Positions 32,275-41,130 of a DNA stretch of 64,000 nucleotides are shown here, piece by piece. The position numbers and the translations under genes were made by a program. Where the stretch lies: the NCBI GenBank assembly GCA_900540385.1, contig UQFY01000006.1, positions 1 to 64,000 on the forward strand. Direction: 5' to 3'. This DNA comes from an uncultured Mollicutes bacterium. GTDB taxonomy: Bacteria > Bacillota_I > Bacilli_A > RFN20 > CAG-826. A model generated the notes under the pieces. That model was given only the letters and a program-made list of their open reading frames with translations. It searched no databases and was not told where the DNA came from. Within the stretch, counting starts at the first letter, position 1; the number at the start of each line of letters is the position of its first letter.

Positions 32275-34221
32275 ATGAAAGCCTTCACCAAGACTCTTTG
32301 GAGAATGTTCAAAGAAAACAAAGGAAGATTGATTGGAAATTCCTTGATTGTTTTAATCTCTTTGGCCTTATCCGCTGGTTTAGCCACCGCGCCAGAACTT
32401 TACGAAGAAAGTCTTATCGCGAATAACTATACCAATCAAAACGTTCCTGACATCATCTTAAAGAATAAGACCCAGGATGGTTTTTCTTTAGAAGATGTAG
32501 ATGAAATCAAAAAAGAAGACAACATCCTAGATGTCCTTCCTCTTTTCCAGATGGATTATCTAAGCGATTCTTCTTATTACCGCATTTCGGTGCAGGATTT
32601 AAACTCAAATGTTTCGAAACTAACCATCTTAGAAGGAAAGAAGCCAACCCTTTCCTATGATTTCTCAAAGGAAATCGAAGTCCTTGCATTAGAAGGGAAT
32701 CGTAACCGTGAAACCTATCAATTAGGGGATGTTGTAGCGTTAAAGCTAAACAGTCTAGAAAAGATGTTCCCTGATTTAGAAGAAGGGGATCTATCCAATC
32801 TTCTAGGCTTTGACCATATTTCTTTAAAGGTGGTCGGTATTGTTTCATCTCCTCTATATACTTCCGTTCAAAAAGAGAACGTAATGCTTGAAGGAAAAGA
32901 AGAAGAGAGCATAAGTAGCGCTTTCTTCTTAGAGGAATCCCTTCTTCCGGAGAATATTACTGTTCAAATAGGGACAACACCGATTGCTATCCCTCTTAAA
33001 AGCATGTTCCATTACACCGATATGGATATTGTTTATCAAAAGAAAAGTGCTTATTTCTCCGATGAATACAAAGAGGAGATGGATAAAAACTCAAAACATT
33101 TCCTTGCAAAATATGGTGAAGATAAGGTGAGCGTCCTTACTTTAGAGGAGAATGTCTCTTACAATCTTTTCAAAACCTATAACGGCAAAGTAAAGAAACT
33201 ATCCTATATCTTCCCTATCTTCTTTATGGTTGTGTGCGCTTTGGTGAACTTAATCACCATTTCACGTCTTATTAAGGAAGAGAGAGCGATGATTGCTACC
33301 TATCTTTCTTTAGGCGTATCCCAAAGCAAGATTATTTTCAAATATGTTCTTTTCTCTTCTCTTAGTGTCCTTTTTGGAGGAGTGGCGGGGCTTGCTATTG
33401 GCCTTCCTCTTGTGCCTTTTGTTGTTTTACCCGCCTATCAAAGTACCTTTAAATTATCGAATCACCTTCAGATACGTTTCTTTAATTTATCTTCCTACCT
33501 TCTTTTTAGCGCTGTCCTTCTTTTATCTATCGGGGTTACTTTATATTGCTCTTTCAAGGCTTTTAAAGAAACGCCTGCTTCCTTGATGAAAAGAGAAGCC
33601 CCAAAACCAGGCAAGAAGATCTTGTTTGAAAGAATTCCTTTCTTATGGAACAAGCTTCCTTTCCGTTATAAATCTTCTTTCCGTAACATCTTCCGTCAGA
33701 AAAAGAATCTCATTCTTACTTCTTTATCGGTTATTGGCTCTACGGTCTTACTAATGTTAGGCTTTGGCTTATTGGATATTTCCCACGCTTTAAAAGACGA
33801 CACTCTTTTTGGAAATGTTGCTTCTTCTATGGGATCTATCTCTTTTGTCATTATCCTTTTCGCATTATCGATGGCGATTGTCGTCATTTATTCCCTAGCG
33901 AATATGAATATCCAAGATAGGCAAAGAGAGCTGGCGACTTTGAAAGTGCTTGGCTATCACGATAAAGAGTGCTCGTTTTATACCTTCCGTGAAATTATGA
34001 TTATCTCGATTGGTTCTGCCTTATTGGCTCTTCCGATTAGCGCTCTTTTAATGTATCTCCTTTTCAACTGGCTAGATTTTGGCTCTGTAAGTGATGTCCA
34101 ATGGTATTCCTATATCTTTTCTTTTGCTATCGTTATTCTTTCGACTGTTTTGGTAAACCTTCTCCTCTATCCAAAAATAAAAACAGTGGATATGAATGAT
34201 TCCTTGAAAACCCTTGATTAA
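32275..34221 (+). CDS. FtsX/MacB-type ABC permease
   Basis: 648 residues. It has one N-terminal TM helix (about 22-40), an extracellular domain of about 270 residues, three TM helices (about 315-425), a linker (TPASLMKREAPKPG at about 450) and a second set of three to four TM helices at about 480-640. It has FtsX-like folds in both halves, as in the Bacillus BceB/YknZ group. It follows the ATPase gene by 4 nt. The motif TLDYPK-type C-terminus seen in some relatives is absent. Substrate unknown; antimicrobial peptide or lipoprotein transport are options. Confidence 0.85.
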   Translation: MKAFTKTLWRMFKENKGRLIGNSLIVLISLALSAGLATAPELYEESLIANNYTNQNVPDIILKNKTQDGFSLEDVDEIKKEDNILDVLPLFQMDYLSDSSYYRISVQDLNSNVSKLTILEGKKPTLSYDFSKEIEVLALEGNRNRETYQLGDVVALKLNSLEKMFPDLEEGDLSNLLGFDHISLKVVGIVSSPLYTSVQKENVMLEGKEEESISSAFFLEESLLPENITVQIGTTPIAIPLKSMFHYTDMDIVYQKKSAYFSDEYKEEMDKNSKHFLAKYGEDKVSVLTLEENVSYNLFKTYNGKVKKLSYIFPIFFMVVCALVNLITISRLIKEERAMIATYLSLGVSQSKIIFKYVLFSSLSVLFGGVAGLAIGLPLVPFVVLPAYQSTFKLSNHLQIRFFNLSSYLLFSAVLLLSIGVTLYCSFKAFKETPASLMKREAPKPGKKILFERIPFLWNKLPFRYKSSFRNIFRQKKNLILTSLSVIGSTVLLMLGFGLLDISHALKDDTLFGNVASSMGSISFVIILFALSMAIVVIYSLANMNIQDRQRELATLKVLGYHDKECSFYTFREIMIISIGSALLALPISALLMYLLFNWLDFGSVSDVQWYSYIFSFAIVILSTVLVNLLLYPKIKTVDMNDSLKTLD

Positions 34222-34287
34222 CGTCTTGAAAGAAAGAGTATTCACCCCCTATAATCAGTGAAGAAGGGAAATAGGGAAATTACGACT

Positions 34288-34806
34288 ATGAAAAAACTTT
34301 TAAAATACACTGGAATCTGTTCTTTTATCTTAGCATTAATTGCCTTCATTTTAATGCTCGGCACCAATAGCTTAGTATTTAACTATAAGGAAGGTGCTCT
34401 TTCTGTCTCCACCAGCATTAGTGGCATTCTTGGAATCTTTGGTGGAACTTACACAATACTGGGTGTAAGCACAACTTGCAATGCAACTTGGTCCGCCATC
34501 ATTGCTTTTATCCTTATCCTTGTTGCAATGATTATCTTACTCGCTGGCTTTATTTTACCATTACTCAAGATTCATGCCCTTGATAAGGTCGCAGGCATCC
34601 TTAATTTCGTGGCTGTTGTTGCTCTTATTGTCGCTGGCATCTTCTTATTCATCGAACTTCCTTGCTTTGCTAAGGCCAATGGAGGAGGAGATACAACTGG
34701 TTGGAGCCTTGGTGGTGGCTGGATTGTCGGCGGAATCATGTGCTTATTTGCCGGTGGGGTTGCAATCCTTCCTGCCGTGTTCGATTTCTTAGGAAAGAAA
34801 AAATAA
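34288..34806 (+). CDS. Small four-helix membrane protein
   Basis: 172 residues with hydrophobic segments at about 5-24, 65-88, 98-119 and 140-160. Extracellular loops are Gly/Thr-rich (GGDTTGWSLGGGWIVGG). No domain recognised. I place the start at 34288, MKKLLKY; a GTG 30 bases upstream lies only 2 nt after a TATAAT and cannot be the start. Confidence 0.65.
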   Translation: MKKLLKYTGICSFILALIAFILMLGTNSLVFNYKEGALSVSTSISGILGIFGGTYTILGVSTTCNATWSAIIAFILILVAMIILLAGFILPLLKIHALDKVAGILNFVAVVALIVAGIFLFIELPCFAKANGGGDTTGWSLGGGWIVGGIMCLFAGGVAILPAVFDFLGKKK

Positions 34807-34838
34807 AGAGAAAATAGTCCTAAACTCCTTTCTAGAGA

Positions 34839-34862
34839 AACCACCTCAAGGTGGTTTTTTCT
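34839..34862 (+). terminator. Rho-independent terminator
   Basis: AACCACCT (34839-34846) pairs perfectly with AGGTGGTT (34849-34856), followed by a T run. Confidence 0.9.
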
Positions 34863-34886
34863 TACCTGTAGGTTCATAATAGAAAT

Positions 34887-35645
34887 ATGAAAACAAACGA
34901 TAAAATCACGAAAGATAACTTAGAGGAAAACTACTCTTTCCTCTCTAAAAAGGTCCTCGAAGACCGTTCGAAAAACTATTCACCCATCATCCTTTCTTTC
35001 CGTAATGAGATATTAAGGCAACATTATCCTTTATCCCCACAAGATATGCTTAATCTTGACCTTCTTTATTTCGAATCCTTAAAGGTTGATGGAAAAACCT
35101 ATATGGGTAGAGAAGCCCTCTATGAAGCCTATTCCCTTCTTCAAAAAATCGAGGTATTCCCGGAAGATAAATTCTCTTTCTATAAAGATCTTGCCATGGA
35201 TTTTCAAACAATCGAAGATGTTCGAAAAGAACTTGCTTGCTTAAAAGAAGCATCTTTTCTTGCCTCTAAGATTGGAAGAAGAGACGAAGCTATTGCCCTT
35301 AAAAAAGACGTTATCTCTCTCGTTTTCCGTTTCAGAGAAGAAGAAAGAAAAGAAGAATTTCCAACCTATGAAGAGCTAATCCTTCAATTCGGGAAAGAAA
35401 CAGGGAAAGAACTCTTCTCTTTAGAAGAAGAGGAACCCTGCATCCTTTTTGATACGATTGAAAGCAATCCTTTCTATATCCGTCTCATTGATAAAGTAAA
35501 TCATCGATTATCGGATTATTTCCAAGAGAATCCCAAAGAATTCTCCGAACAGAAATTCAATTCCTTAAAACGCCGTTTCCTTAAAGAGGAAGGCTTGGAA
35601 TGGAACCCACCCTATACGAATCCAAAACATATTAACAAAGCCTAA
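34887..35645 (+). CDS. Conserved-looking soluble protein of unknown function
   Basis: 252 residues, charged, without signal peptide or TM helix. The middle half has alternating helices of TPR-like spacing (LNLDLLYFESLKVDG, ALYEAYSLLQKI, DLAMDFQTIEDVRKELACLKEASFLASKIGR), consistent with a helical repeat protein, but no family is recognised. The TATAAT-like CATAAT stands 6 nt before the ATG, so the message may be leaderless. It is bounded by a terminator on its left and a repeated terminator on its right. Confidence 0.55.
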   Translation: MKTNDKITKDNLEENYSFLSKKVLEDRSKNYSPIILSFRNEILRQHYPLSPQDMLNLDLLYFESLKVDGKTYMGREALYEAYSLLQKIEVFPEDKFSFYKDLAMDFQTIEDVRKELACLKEASFLASKIGRRDEAIALKKDVISLVFRFREEERKEEFPTYEELILQFGKETGKELFSLEEEEPCILFDTIESNPFYIRLIDKVNHRLSDYFQENPKEFSEQKFNSLKRRFLKEEGLEWNPPYTNPKHINKA

Positions 35646-35673
35646 ATGAAAGAGTTTTCTTTCTTCCAATTAG

Positions 35674-35747
35674 ACATTTAAAAAGATTCGTAACCATCGA
35701 AAGAAAGATTTCAGTTGTCCTCAAATTGATGACAACTGATTTTTCTT
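35674..35747 (+). repeat. Direct repeat copy 1 containing a terminator, upstream of the Fic gene
   Basis: A 74-bp block recurring at 36677-36749 with about 90% identity. Its core is TCAGTTGTC (35711-35719) and GACAACTGA (35731-35739), a perfect hairpin followed by TTTTTCTT. In this copy the T tract runs straight into the -10 box (TATAAA) of the Fic gene. Confidence 0.9.
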
Positions 35748-35760
35748 ATAAAATAAACAT

Positions 35761-36618
35761 ATGAAGAAAGTATCTATTCGTTATTACTTAGGAAAGCCTG
35801 TTAGAGCCTTTTGGGATGAGGAGAAGAAGGAATGGCTTTACTCTGCTACGGATATTTGTCTCATTCTTTCTTCTAGCAAAGACCCTAGACGTTACTGGAA
35901 CAATCTCAAAAGAAGAAAGGATTCTCTGAGAAACATTACAAGACAAGCATACTTGTATACCAAAGATGGGAAAAGATATTTATCCGACGTTCTTCCAGAA
36001 AAAGGAATTCTTCTTTTGACAATGCTCATTTCCCCCAAAGACAATCAGCCCTTAAAAGAATGGATGAATGGATCCTTAGATCCTCTTGATACTCAAAGCA
36101 AGAAAAGAGCTTATGAACTCTATGAGAATGATTTGATTAAAGAAGAAGATTTAGGGAAGAGCAAATCCCTTCAACAAATTCATGCCTATCTTTTTGGAGG
36201 GCTTTATGATTTTGCGGGGAAAATAAGGAGCAAAACAATTTCAAAAGGAGGATTCGTTTTTGCTAACGGGGATTATCTTCCTGAGACTTTAGAAAATATT
36301 GATAAAATGCCTGATTCTACTTTAGAGGAAATCCTCCATAAATACGTAGAAATGAATATTGCTCATCCATTTATGGAAGGAAATGGCAGAAGTACACGTA
36401 TTTGGCTTGATATGTTATTAAAAAATCGGCTTGGCGTTTGTGTCGATTGGTCCAAAATCGGCAAGAAAGAATACCTCTCGGCAATGGAAAAAAGCCCTTA
36501 TGATGAAAAAGAAATATTCTCCCTCCTAAAAGGCGCTTTAACGAAAGACATCAACAATCGTGAAGTGTTTTTAAAGGGGATTGATTATTCTTATTATTAT
36601 GAGGAAATAGATGATTAA
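35761..36618 (+). CDS. Fic-domain AMP transferase with N-terminal Bro-N domain
   Basis: 285 residues. Residues 1-105 look like the Bro-N/antirepressor domain (RAFWDEEKKEWLYSATDICLILSSSKDPRRYWNNLKRR). The Fic domain follows (about 125-260), with the catalytic core HPFMEGNGRSTR at about 201-212, complete with the invariant His, the acidic residue and both Arg. Fic enzymes move AMP (or other nucleotide parts) to target proteins; several are toxins controlled by an inhibitory helix. No antitoxin gene is adjacent. TATAAA is 8 nt before the ATG, so the message is probably leaderless. It is flanked by duplicated terminators. Confidence 0.88.
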   Translation: MKKVSIRYYLGKPVRAFWDEEKKEWLYSATDICLILSSSKDPRRYWNNLKRRKDSLRNITRQAYLYTKDGKRYLSDVLPEKGILLLTMLISPKDNQPLKEWMNGSLDPLDTQSKKRAYELYENDLIKEEDLGKSKSLQQIHAYLFGGLYDFAGKIRSKTISKGGFVFANGDYLPETLENIDKMPDSTLEEILHKYVEMNIAHPFMEGNGRSTRIWLDMLLKNRLGVCVDWSKIGKKEYLSAMEKSPYDEKEIFSLLKGALTKDINNREVFLKGIDYSYYYEEIDD

Positions 36619-36676
36619 GATCCTTAGAAGAGATAAGGTTTATGTTTTGTATAGGACCTAAACTCCTTCAAATTCA

Positions 36677-36749
36677 ACATTTAAAAGATTCATAACAACC
36701 GGAAGAAAGATTTCAGTTGTCCTCAAATTGATGACAACTGATTTTTCTT
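36677..36749 (+). repeat. Direct repeat copy 2 containing a terminator, downstream of the Fic gene
   Basis: Second copy of 35674-35747, with hairpin arms at 36713-36721 and 36733-36741 followed by TTTTTCTTTTT. In this position it ends the Fic transcript. Confidence 0.9.
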
Positions 36750-36999
36750 TTTAAGAGATTGCTTTATCAATGTTTTTTCTCTTTGCTAGAAAGCTATTTG
36801 AGTAAGTTCAATTAAAAGGATTTAAACGAAAAACATATTATAAAACGTGGTAGGGGTAACATTTTGAAATAAATAAGCAAGAATACTTGACCATAGAGTA
36901 TCTTGCATAGATGAAAAGACTTTTACAGAATTTACTATCTACCTAATTACCGGTTTGGTGTTCCTCAAAATCTTTATTTATGCTAAATTATTAGAGCAT
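36750..36999. other. Intergenic region upstream of the MFS gene
   Basis: About 250 bp without a gene. The 17-mer CTTGCATAGATGAAAAG at 36903-36919 also occurs in the tRNA-Thr promoter (47325-47341), where TTGCAT is the -35 box. Here no good -10 box stands at the expected distance (CAGAAT). A second possible start signal, TAAATT, ends 10 nt before the MFS start codon. Confidence 0.4.
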
Positions 37000-38496
37000 A
37001 TGGAAAATAAAACCGCGCCTATGACGGAAGAAAGTGTTTCTTCCAACACGGCTGCACCTTTTAAGCTCAACATCAAGCGAACCTGCCTTATTGGCTTCGC
37101 CTTCTTTGGAATCTTGTTACTTTGGCAAGTCTATGACTCATGGTGCCCAACTATCCTTACCGACCTCTTTTTGAAGGCCATGTATGGAGTAAGCACGGAG
37201 TTTGCTTCTGATGAGCAAGTGCGTTCCCTTCAATACTTAGTAGGGGTCATTATGGCAATGGATAACCTTGCTGCCTTGATTCTTTTGCCTATCTTCGGCC
37301 ATCTTTCCGATAAGACCCACACAAAGATTGGTAAGAGAATGCCTTATATCTTAGTTGGCACTTTCGTTTGTGCGGTTGCCTTCCCTTTCATCCCTCTTTT
37401 CTATCATTTCAACAATATCGTTGGAACGATCTCGATGATGTTTATCGTCGTCATTTTTATGATGATGTATCGTAATCCTGCGGTTGCTTTGATGCCAGAT
37501 ATCACCCCAAAACCACTCCGTTCTAAAGCCAATGGCATTATTAATATCATGGGTTATATCGGTGGGGCGTTTGCAACCGTTGTCGGTATCTTCTTCGTTA
37601 TGTCCGAATATCTTGGGTCAAAAAAGACCTCGGATGGCTCTTTAGCGGCGCACACTTGGGCGTATCACAATATCTGGGCGATAGAAATTCCTTTCCTTGT
37701 CGCCTCCGCTTTAATGCTTATTTCCGCGGTTGTTCTCTTTATTTGCATCAAAGAAAACAAAATCGAAGCGGAAATGAAAGATGAGCTTGCCCGTGGAGAA
37801 GAGGTTGCAGCGACTGAGGATAAAGTCGATGATGATAAACCATTAACCAAAGCGAATAAACGTATGCTTTTCTTAATCCTTTTCGCCGAATTCTTCTGGT
37901 TTATGGCTGATAACGGTATCGGTACCTTTATGGGCAATTACACCATCTATTATCTTGGCGCTTCCTCATCTAGCAACATGATTAACACCATCGTTGGTGG
38001 CGTTGGCTCTGTTCTTGGTTTTGCCATTGGTGGCTATATTGCTGAAAAACTTGGAAGAAAATGGACTATTTTCAGTGGTTTAAGCGTCTCCTTACTTTCT
38101 TATGCGGTTTGGTTAATTATGAACTTCACCGTTTTAAGAGAATCTGCCGCTTCCGGATCCTTCCCAATCATTATCTATATCGTTTGGTTCGTAAAAGGTT
38201 TTGGCATGTCTTTGGTACATCTAAATTCCTTCCCAATGGTCGTGGAGCTTTGCTCTTCAAAGAAGATTGGTGCCTTCACAGGATATTACTATGCTTCCTC
38301 GATGGCTGCTCAAACAGTCACTCCAATCGCCTTAGGATCCTTATTATTAATCCCTGGCTTTGATTTCTCTTTCTTGCCTTTATACGCTCTTGTATGTTTA
38401 GGAATCGCTGTCGCAATCTTCGTATTCGTCAAATCCATCAAGAGAGAGAATATTGTCGTGAAGAAAGGCTTTGAAGCCTTCGATGGAGAAGATTAA
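37000..38496 (+). CDS. MFS / GPH-type sugar-cation symporter
   Basis: 498 residues with 12 predicted TM helices and a charged cytoplasmic loop between helices 6 and 7 (about 255-295). FGHLSDKTHTKIGKRMPYILVG (about 95-116) is the D-K-x5-GRRxPY-type loop 2-3 motif of the GPH/SLC45 families that import glycosides and disaccharides with a cation. I choose ATG 37000 over the 15 extra upstream codons because those lack the usual cytoplasmic start. Its neighbourhood, galM-galT-galK a few kb downstream, would fit a galactoside substrate, but this is inference. Confidence 0.8.
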   Translation: MENKTAPMTEESVSSNTAAPFKLNIKRTCLIGFAFFGILLLWQVYDSWCPTILTDLFLKAMYGVSTEFASDEQVRSLQYLVGVIMAMDNLAALILLPIFGHLSDKTHTKIGKRMPYILVGTFVCAVAFPFIPLFYHFNNIVGTISMMFIVVIFMMMYRNPAVALMPDITPKPLRSKANGIINIMGYIGGAFATVVGIFFVMSEYLGSKKTSDGSLAAHTWAYHNIWAIEIPFLVASALMLISAVVLFICIKENKIEAEMKDELARGEEVAATEDKVDDDKPLTKANKRMLFLILFAEFFWFMADNGIGTFMGNYTIYYLGASSSSNMINTIVGGVGSVLGFAIGGYIAEKLGRKWTIFSGLSVSLLSYAVWLIMNFTVLRESAASGSFPIIIYIVWFVKGFGMSLVHLNSFPMVVELCSSKKIGAFTGYYYASSMAAQTVTPIALGSLLLIPGFDFSFLPLYALVCLGIAVAIFVFVKSIKRENIVVKKGFEAFDGED

Positions 38497-39449
38497 TGCC
38501 AGCAATTAATACGCATTACCTCTTTGCTAAGAGACATCTAGAAAAAGAGAATCCTTATCCGAACGCTTTTGTTCTTGCTTCCCAAGGCCCAGACCCATTC
38601 TTCTTTTTCGGTCAGTTACCTTGGAAAAGAAAGAACCGCGAACATCGATTAGATATCAATCATTTTGGTATTGGGCTTCATCATGAAGACATTACAAATA
38701 TCTATGTCGCCATGCTTGAATACGCTAGGAAAAGTGAAGATAAGGAACTCTTATTCTCTTTTATCAAAGGGCTCTTCCTTCATTATGCCCTTGATAGGAA
38801 TTGCCATCCTTATATCTTCTCTAAAACAGGCTTCTCTGATGATGCTAAATTAGCTCATTTCTATTCTTCGTGCCATACTAAAACAGAATCGGCGATTGAT
38901 AAAATCCTTGGGGAAAGAGATGGCTCTTGGAAGGAAGACGTGTCCTATTGCTTTACTTCAATAAAAGACGATGAACTCTTGAAAATCAGTCAGATGTTCT
39001 ATGAAGTAAATCTTTTAACCGATGAATATCCTTTCTTAGAAAAGGATTCTTATTTCAAGTCTGTGAAAGACTATATGTCTGTCATGAAATTCGTAAATAA
39101 GCCCCATACTTTCAAGAGATTGTTCACTTCCTTTTTTGGCAAAGAATCGATGGCCTATTCCTTAAATTATCCAAGGAATCTTAAAAAGACCTATGGGGAT
39201 ATCGATTTCCTTAATGAGCAACATTCCTCTTGGCCAGATCCATTTTCAGCCAAAGAAAGAAGAGAATCTTTCTTGGATTTAGAAAAGAATGCCTATGAAG
39301 ATTATCTTCGACTTCTTCCTCTTTTAGAGAAAGAAATCAAAGGAGAGAATAAAAAGAAAGAAATTCGTAGCTGGGTTGGCTCTTTAACCCATGATGGAGG
39401 AAAAGTAGGGGAGAAAATGAAATGTATGTCGCCTCTTTTCACAAAATAA
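38496..39449 (+). CDS. Zinc-dependent phospholipase C-like protein
   Basis: 317 residues of the PF00882-type family. MPAINTHYLFAKRHL places the first zinc-binding residues at the N-terminus, ASQGPDPFFFF follows at about 28-38, and FIKGLFLHYALDRNCHPYIF (about 88-107) carries the His/Asp cluster. Bacillus phospholipase C is secreted, but this protein has no signal peptide, so it is probably cytoplasmic and its substrate unknown. ATG 38496 overlaps the MFS stop codon (TAATG). Confidence 0.8.
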   Translation: MPAINTHYLFAKRHLEKENPYPNAFVLASQGPDPFFFFGQLPWKRKNREHRLDINHFGIGLHHEDITNIYVAMLEYARKSEDKELLFSFIKGLFLHYALDRNCHPYIFSKTGFSDDAKLAHFYSSCHTKTESAIDKILGERDGSWKEDVSYCFTSIKDDELLKISQMFYEVNLLTDEYPFLEKDSYFKSVKDYMSVMKFVNKPHTFKRLFTSFFGKESMAYSLNYPRNLKKTYGDIDFLNEQHSSWPDPFSAKERRESFLDLEKNAYEDYLRLLPLLEKEIKGENKKKEIRSWVGSLTHDGGKVGEKMKCMSPLFTK

Positions 39450-39511
39450 TTCCTTCATTAGCAAAATCATTCGAATTGTATAAATTTTCTAACCAATAGA
39501 AAGAAAAAACT

Positions 39512-39527
39512 CTTCTCTTTAGAGAAG
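39512..39527. terminator. Short hairpin, possibly a minus-strand terminator
   Basis: CTTCTCT/AGAGAAG with a 2-nt loop. The T tract, read on the minus strand, follows it, but no minus-strand gene is upstream. On the plus strand only an A tract precedes it. Confidence 0.3.
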
Positions 39528-39528
39528 G

Positions 39529-39557
39529 TTCACAAAAAAGTGAATATCCCATACAAT
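39529..39557 (+). promoter_or_regulatory. Promoter of the cardiolipin synthase gene
   Basis: TTCACA (39529-39534), 17-bp spacer and TACAAT (39552-39557). The start codon at 39566 is only 8 nt beyond the -10 box, so transcription should begin at or next to the ATG. Confidence 0.65.
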
Positions 39558-39565
39558 AATAAGGT

Positions 39566-41128
39566 ATGGGATTTTTTCGTAGAGGATTCTGGCAAAAACT
39601 GGTTATTTATCTAACGGTTGTTTTGCAATTCGGCTTACTTGTCTGGCTTTTTGTCGTTTGGTTTACGGATACTTTAAATGGACCAACTGCTCTAGGTTTC
39701 TTAATCTTCTTTATCATTTTGAATTTCCTCTTCGGAATTATGATCGTTTTAGGAGATTCGGAATCTTCCTATAAGATTTCCTGGCTTTTTATCGTGGGGA
39801 TGTTACCCATTATCGGTCCTCTTTTGTATGCTCTTTTTGCTCATAAGTACCGTACAAAAAGACAAAATAAATATTTCAAAGATTATTTTTCGATTATTTC
39901 GAAAGCCGAGAAAAACGAAGATGTTAATCAATTGGCTAAAGAAAGAAGCCTTTCCGGATATCGTGTGACAAAATATCTAGAGAAGGCGACGGATGCGGTT
40001 CTTTATGCAAAAAGCGAGCTTTCTTATTTTCCATTTGGGGAAGATATGTTCCCTAAAATGCTTGAAGACTTAAAGAAAGCCAAACATTATATTTTCATTG
40101 AATATTTCATTATTACCCCAGGGAAGATGTGGGGTGAAATCCTTGCTATTCTCGAAAAGAAAGTCAAAGAGGGAGTGGATGTCCGTGTTATTTGGGATGA
40201 TGTTGGGAATATTGCCTCAACTCCTGTTTTATACGATAAAGAGCTTGAAAAACTTGGCATCAAAGCAAGAGTTTATGGAAAAATCCGTCCTTTCATTGAT
40301 ATTCGTTATTCTCAAAGAGACCATCGTAAAATCATGGTCATTGATGGCTATATCGCCTACACTGGCGGAGTCAATTTGGCGGATGAATATATCAATATCA
40401 AAAATCGTTTCGGCGTTTGGAAAGATAATGCCATCCGTGTTGAAGGCGAAGCGGTTTATGGTTATACCCTCCTTTTCCTAGCTACATGGAATACCAACTT
40501 TGATCCGAAAAACGTTATTGATTACGATTATTATCGACCAAAGACGTATCTTCCAGAAGAAGACAAATATCTGAAAGACGACATTCTCATTCTCCCTTAT
40601 GGCGATGTTCCTTATGCCGACCATCCAGCAGGGGAAGGCGCCTATCTTTCGATTATCAATAACTCTTCCTCATACGTCTATATCATGACCCCTTATCTTA
40701 TTCCTACCGAAAAGGTGGTTTCTTCCCTTGTTATGGCAGCCTTATCCGGAGTCGAGGTAAGAATCATCACCCCAGGCATTCCCGATAAAAAGGCAGTGTA
40801 TCAATTAACAAGGTCGTATTATGGAACTCTTTTGAAAGCGGGGGTGAAAATCTTTGAATTCAAAGAGGGATTTATTCATGCGAAAACCTTTGTTTCCGAC
40901 GATATGATTTCAACCGTCGGAACAATCAATCTTGACTATAGATCCCTTTATCTTCACTCCGAAAATGGGACGTTGCTTATTGGGGAGAGGATTTCCAAAG
41001 AGATTAAAGGCGATTTTCAGAAGACCTTCCTTCGTAGTGAGGAAATATCTTATTCGACTTGGCTAAAATGGAGGAAAAAGAAAAGGTTCCTTTGGGGCAT
41101 TTTGCGTCTTATCGCACCTTTCTTATAA
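39566..41128 (+). CDS. cls: Cardiolipin synthase
   Basis: 520 residues. Two N-terminal TM helices (about 11-32 and 37-58) are followed by another hydrophobic segment, then two phospholipase D-type HKD motifs: HRKIMVIDGYIAYTGGVN (about 253-270) and HAKTFVSDDMISTVGTINLD (about 438-457). The enzyme joins two phosphatidylglycerols to cardiolipin in the cytoplasmic membrane. Promoter at 39529 and no Shine-Dalgarno sequence. The next gene starts 2 nt after its stop. Confidence 0.95.
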   Translation: MGFFRRGFWQKLVIYLTVVLQFGLLVWLFVVWFTDTLNGPTALGFLIFFIILNFLFGIMIVLGDSESSYKISWLFIVGMLPIIGPLLYALFAHKYRTKRQNKYFKDYFSIISKAEKNEDVNQLAKERSLSGYRVTKYLEKATDAVLYAKSELSYFPFGEDMFPKMLEDLKKAKHYIFIEYFIITPGKMWGEILAILEKKVKEGVDVRVIWDDVGNIASTPVLYDKELEKLGIKARVYGKIRPFIDIRYSQRDHRKIMVIDGYIAYTGGVNLADEYINIKNRFGVWKDNAIRVEGEAVYGYTLLFLATWNTNFDPKNVIDYDYYRPKTYLPEEDKYLKDDILILPYGDVPYADHPAGEGAYLSIINNSSSYVYIMTPYLIPTEKVVSSLVMAALSGVEVRIITPGIPDKKAVYQLTRSYYGTLLKAGVKIFEFKEGFIHAKTFVSDDMISTVGTINLDYRSLYLHSENGTLLIGERISKEIKGDFQKTFLRSEEISYSTWLKWRKKKRFLWGILRLIAPFL

Positions 41129-41130
41129 TT

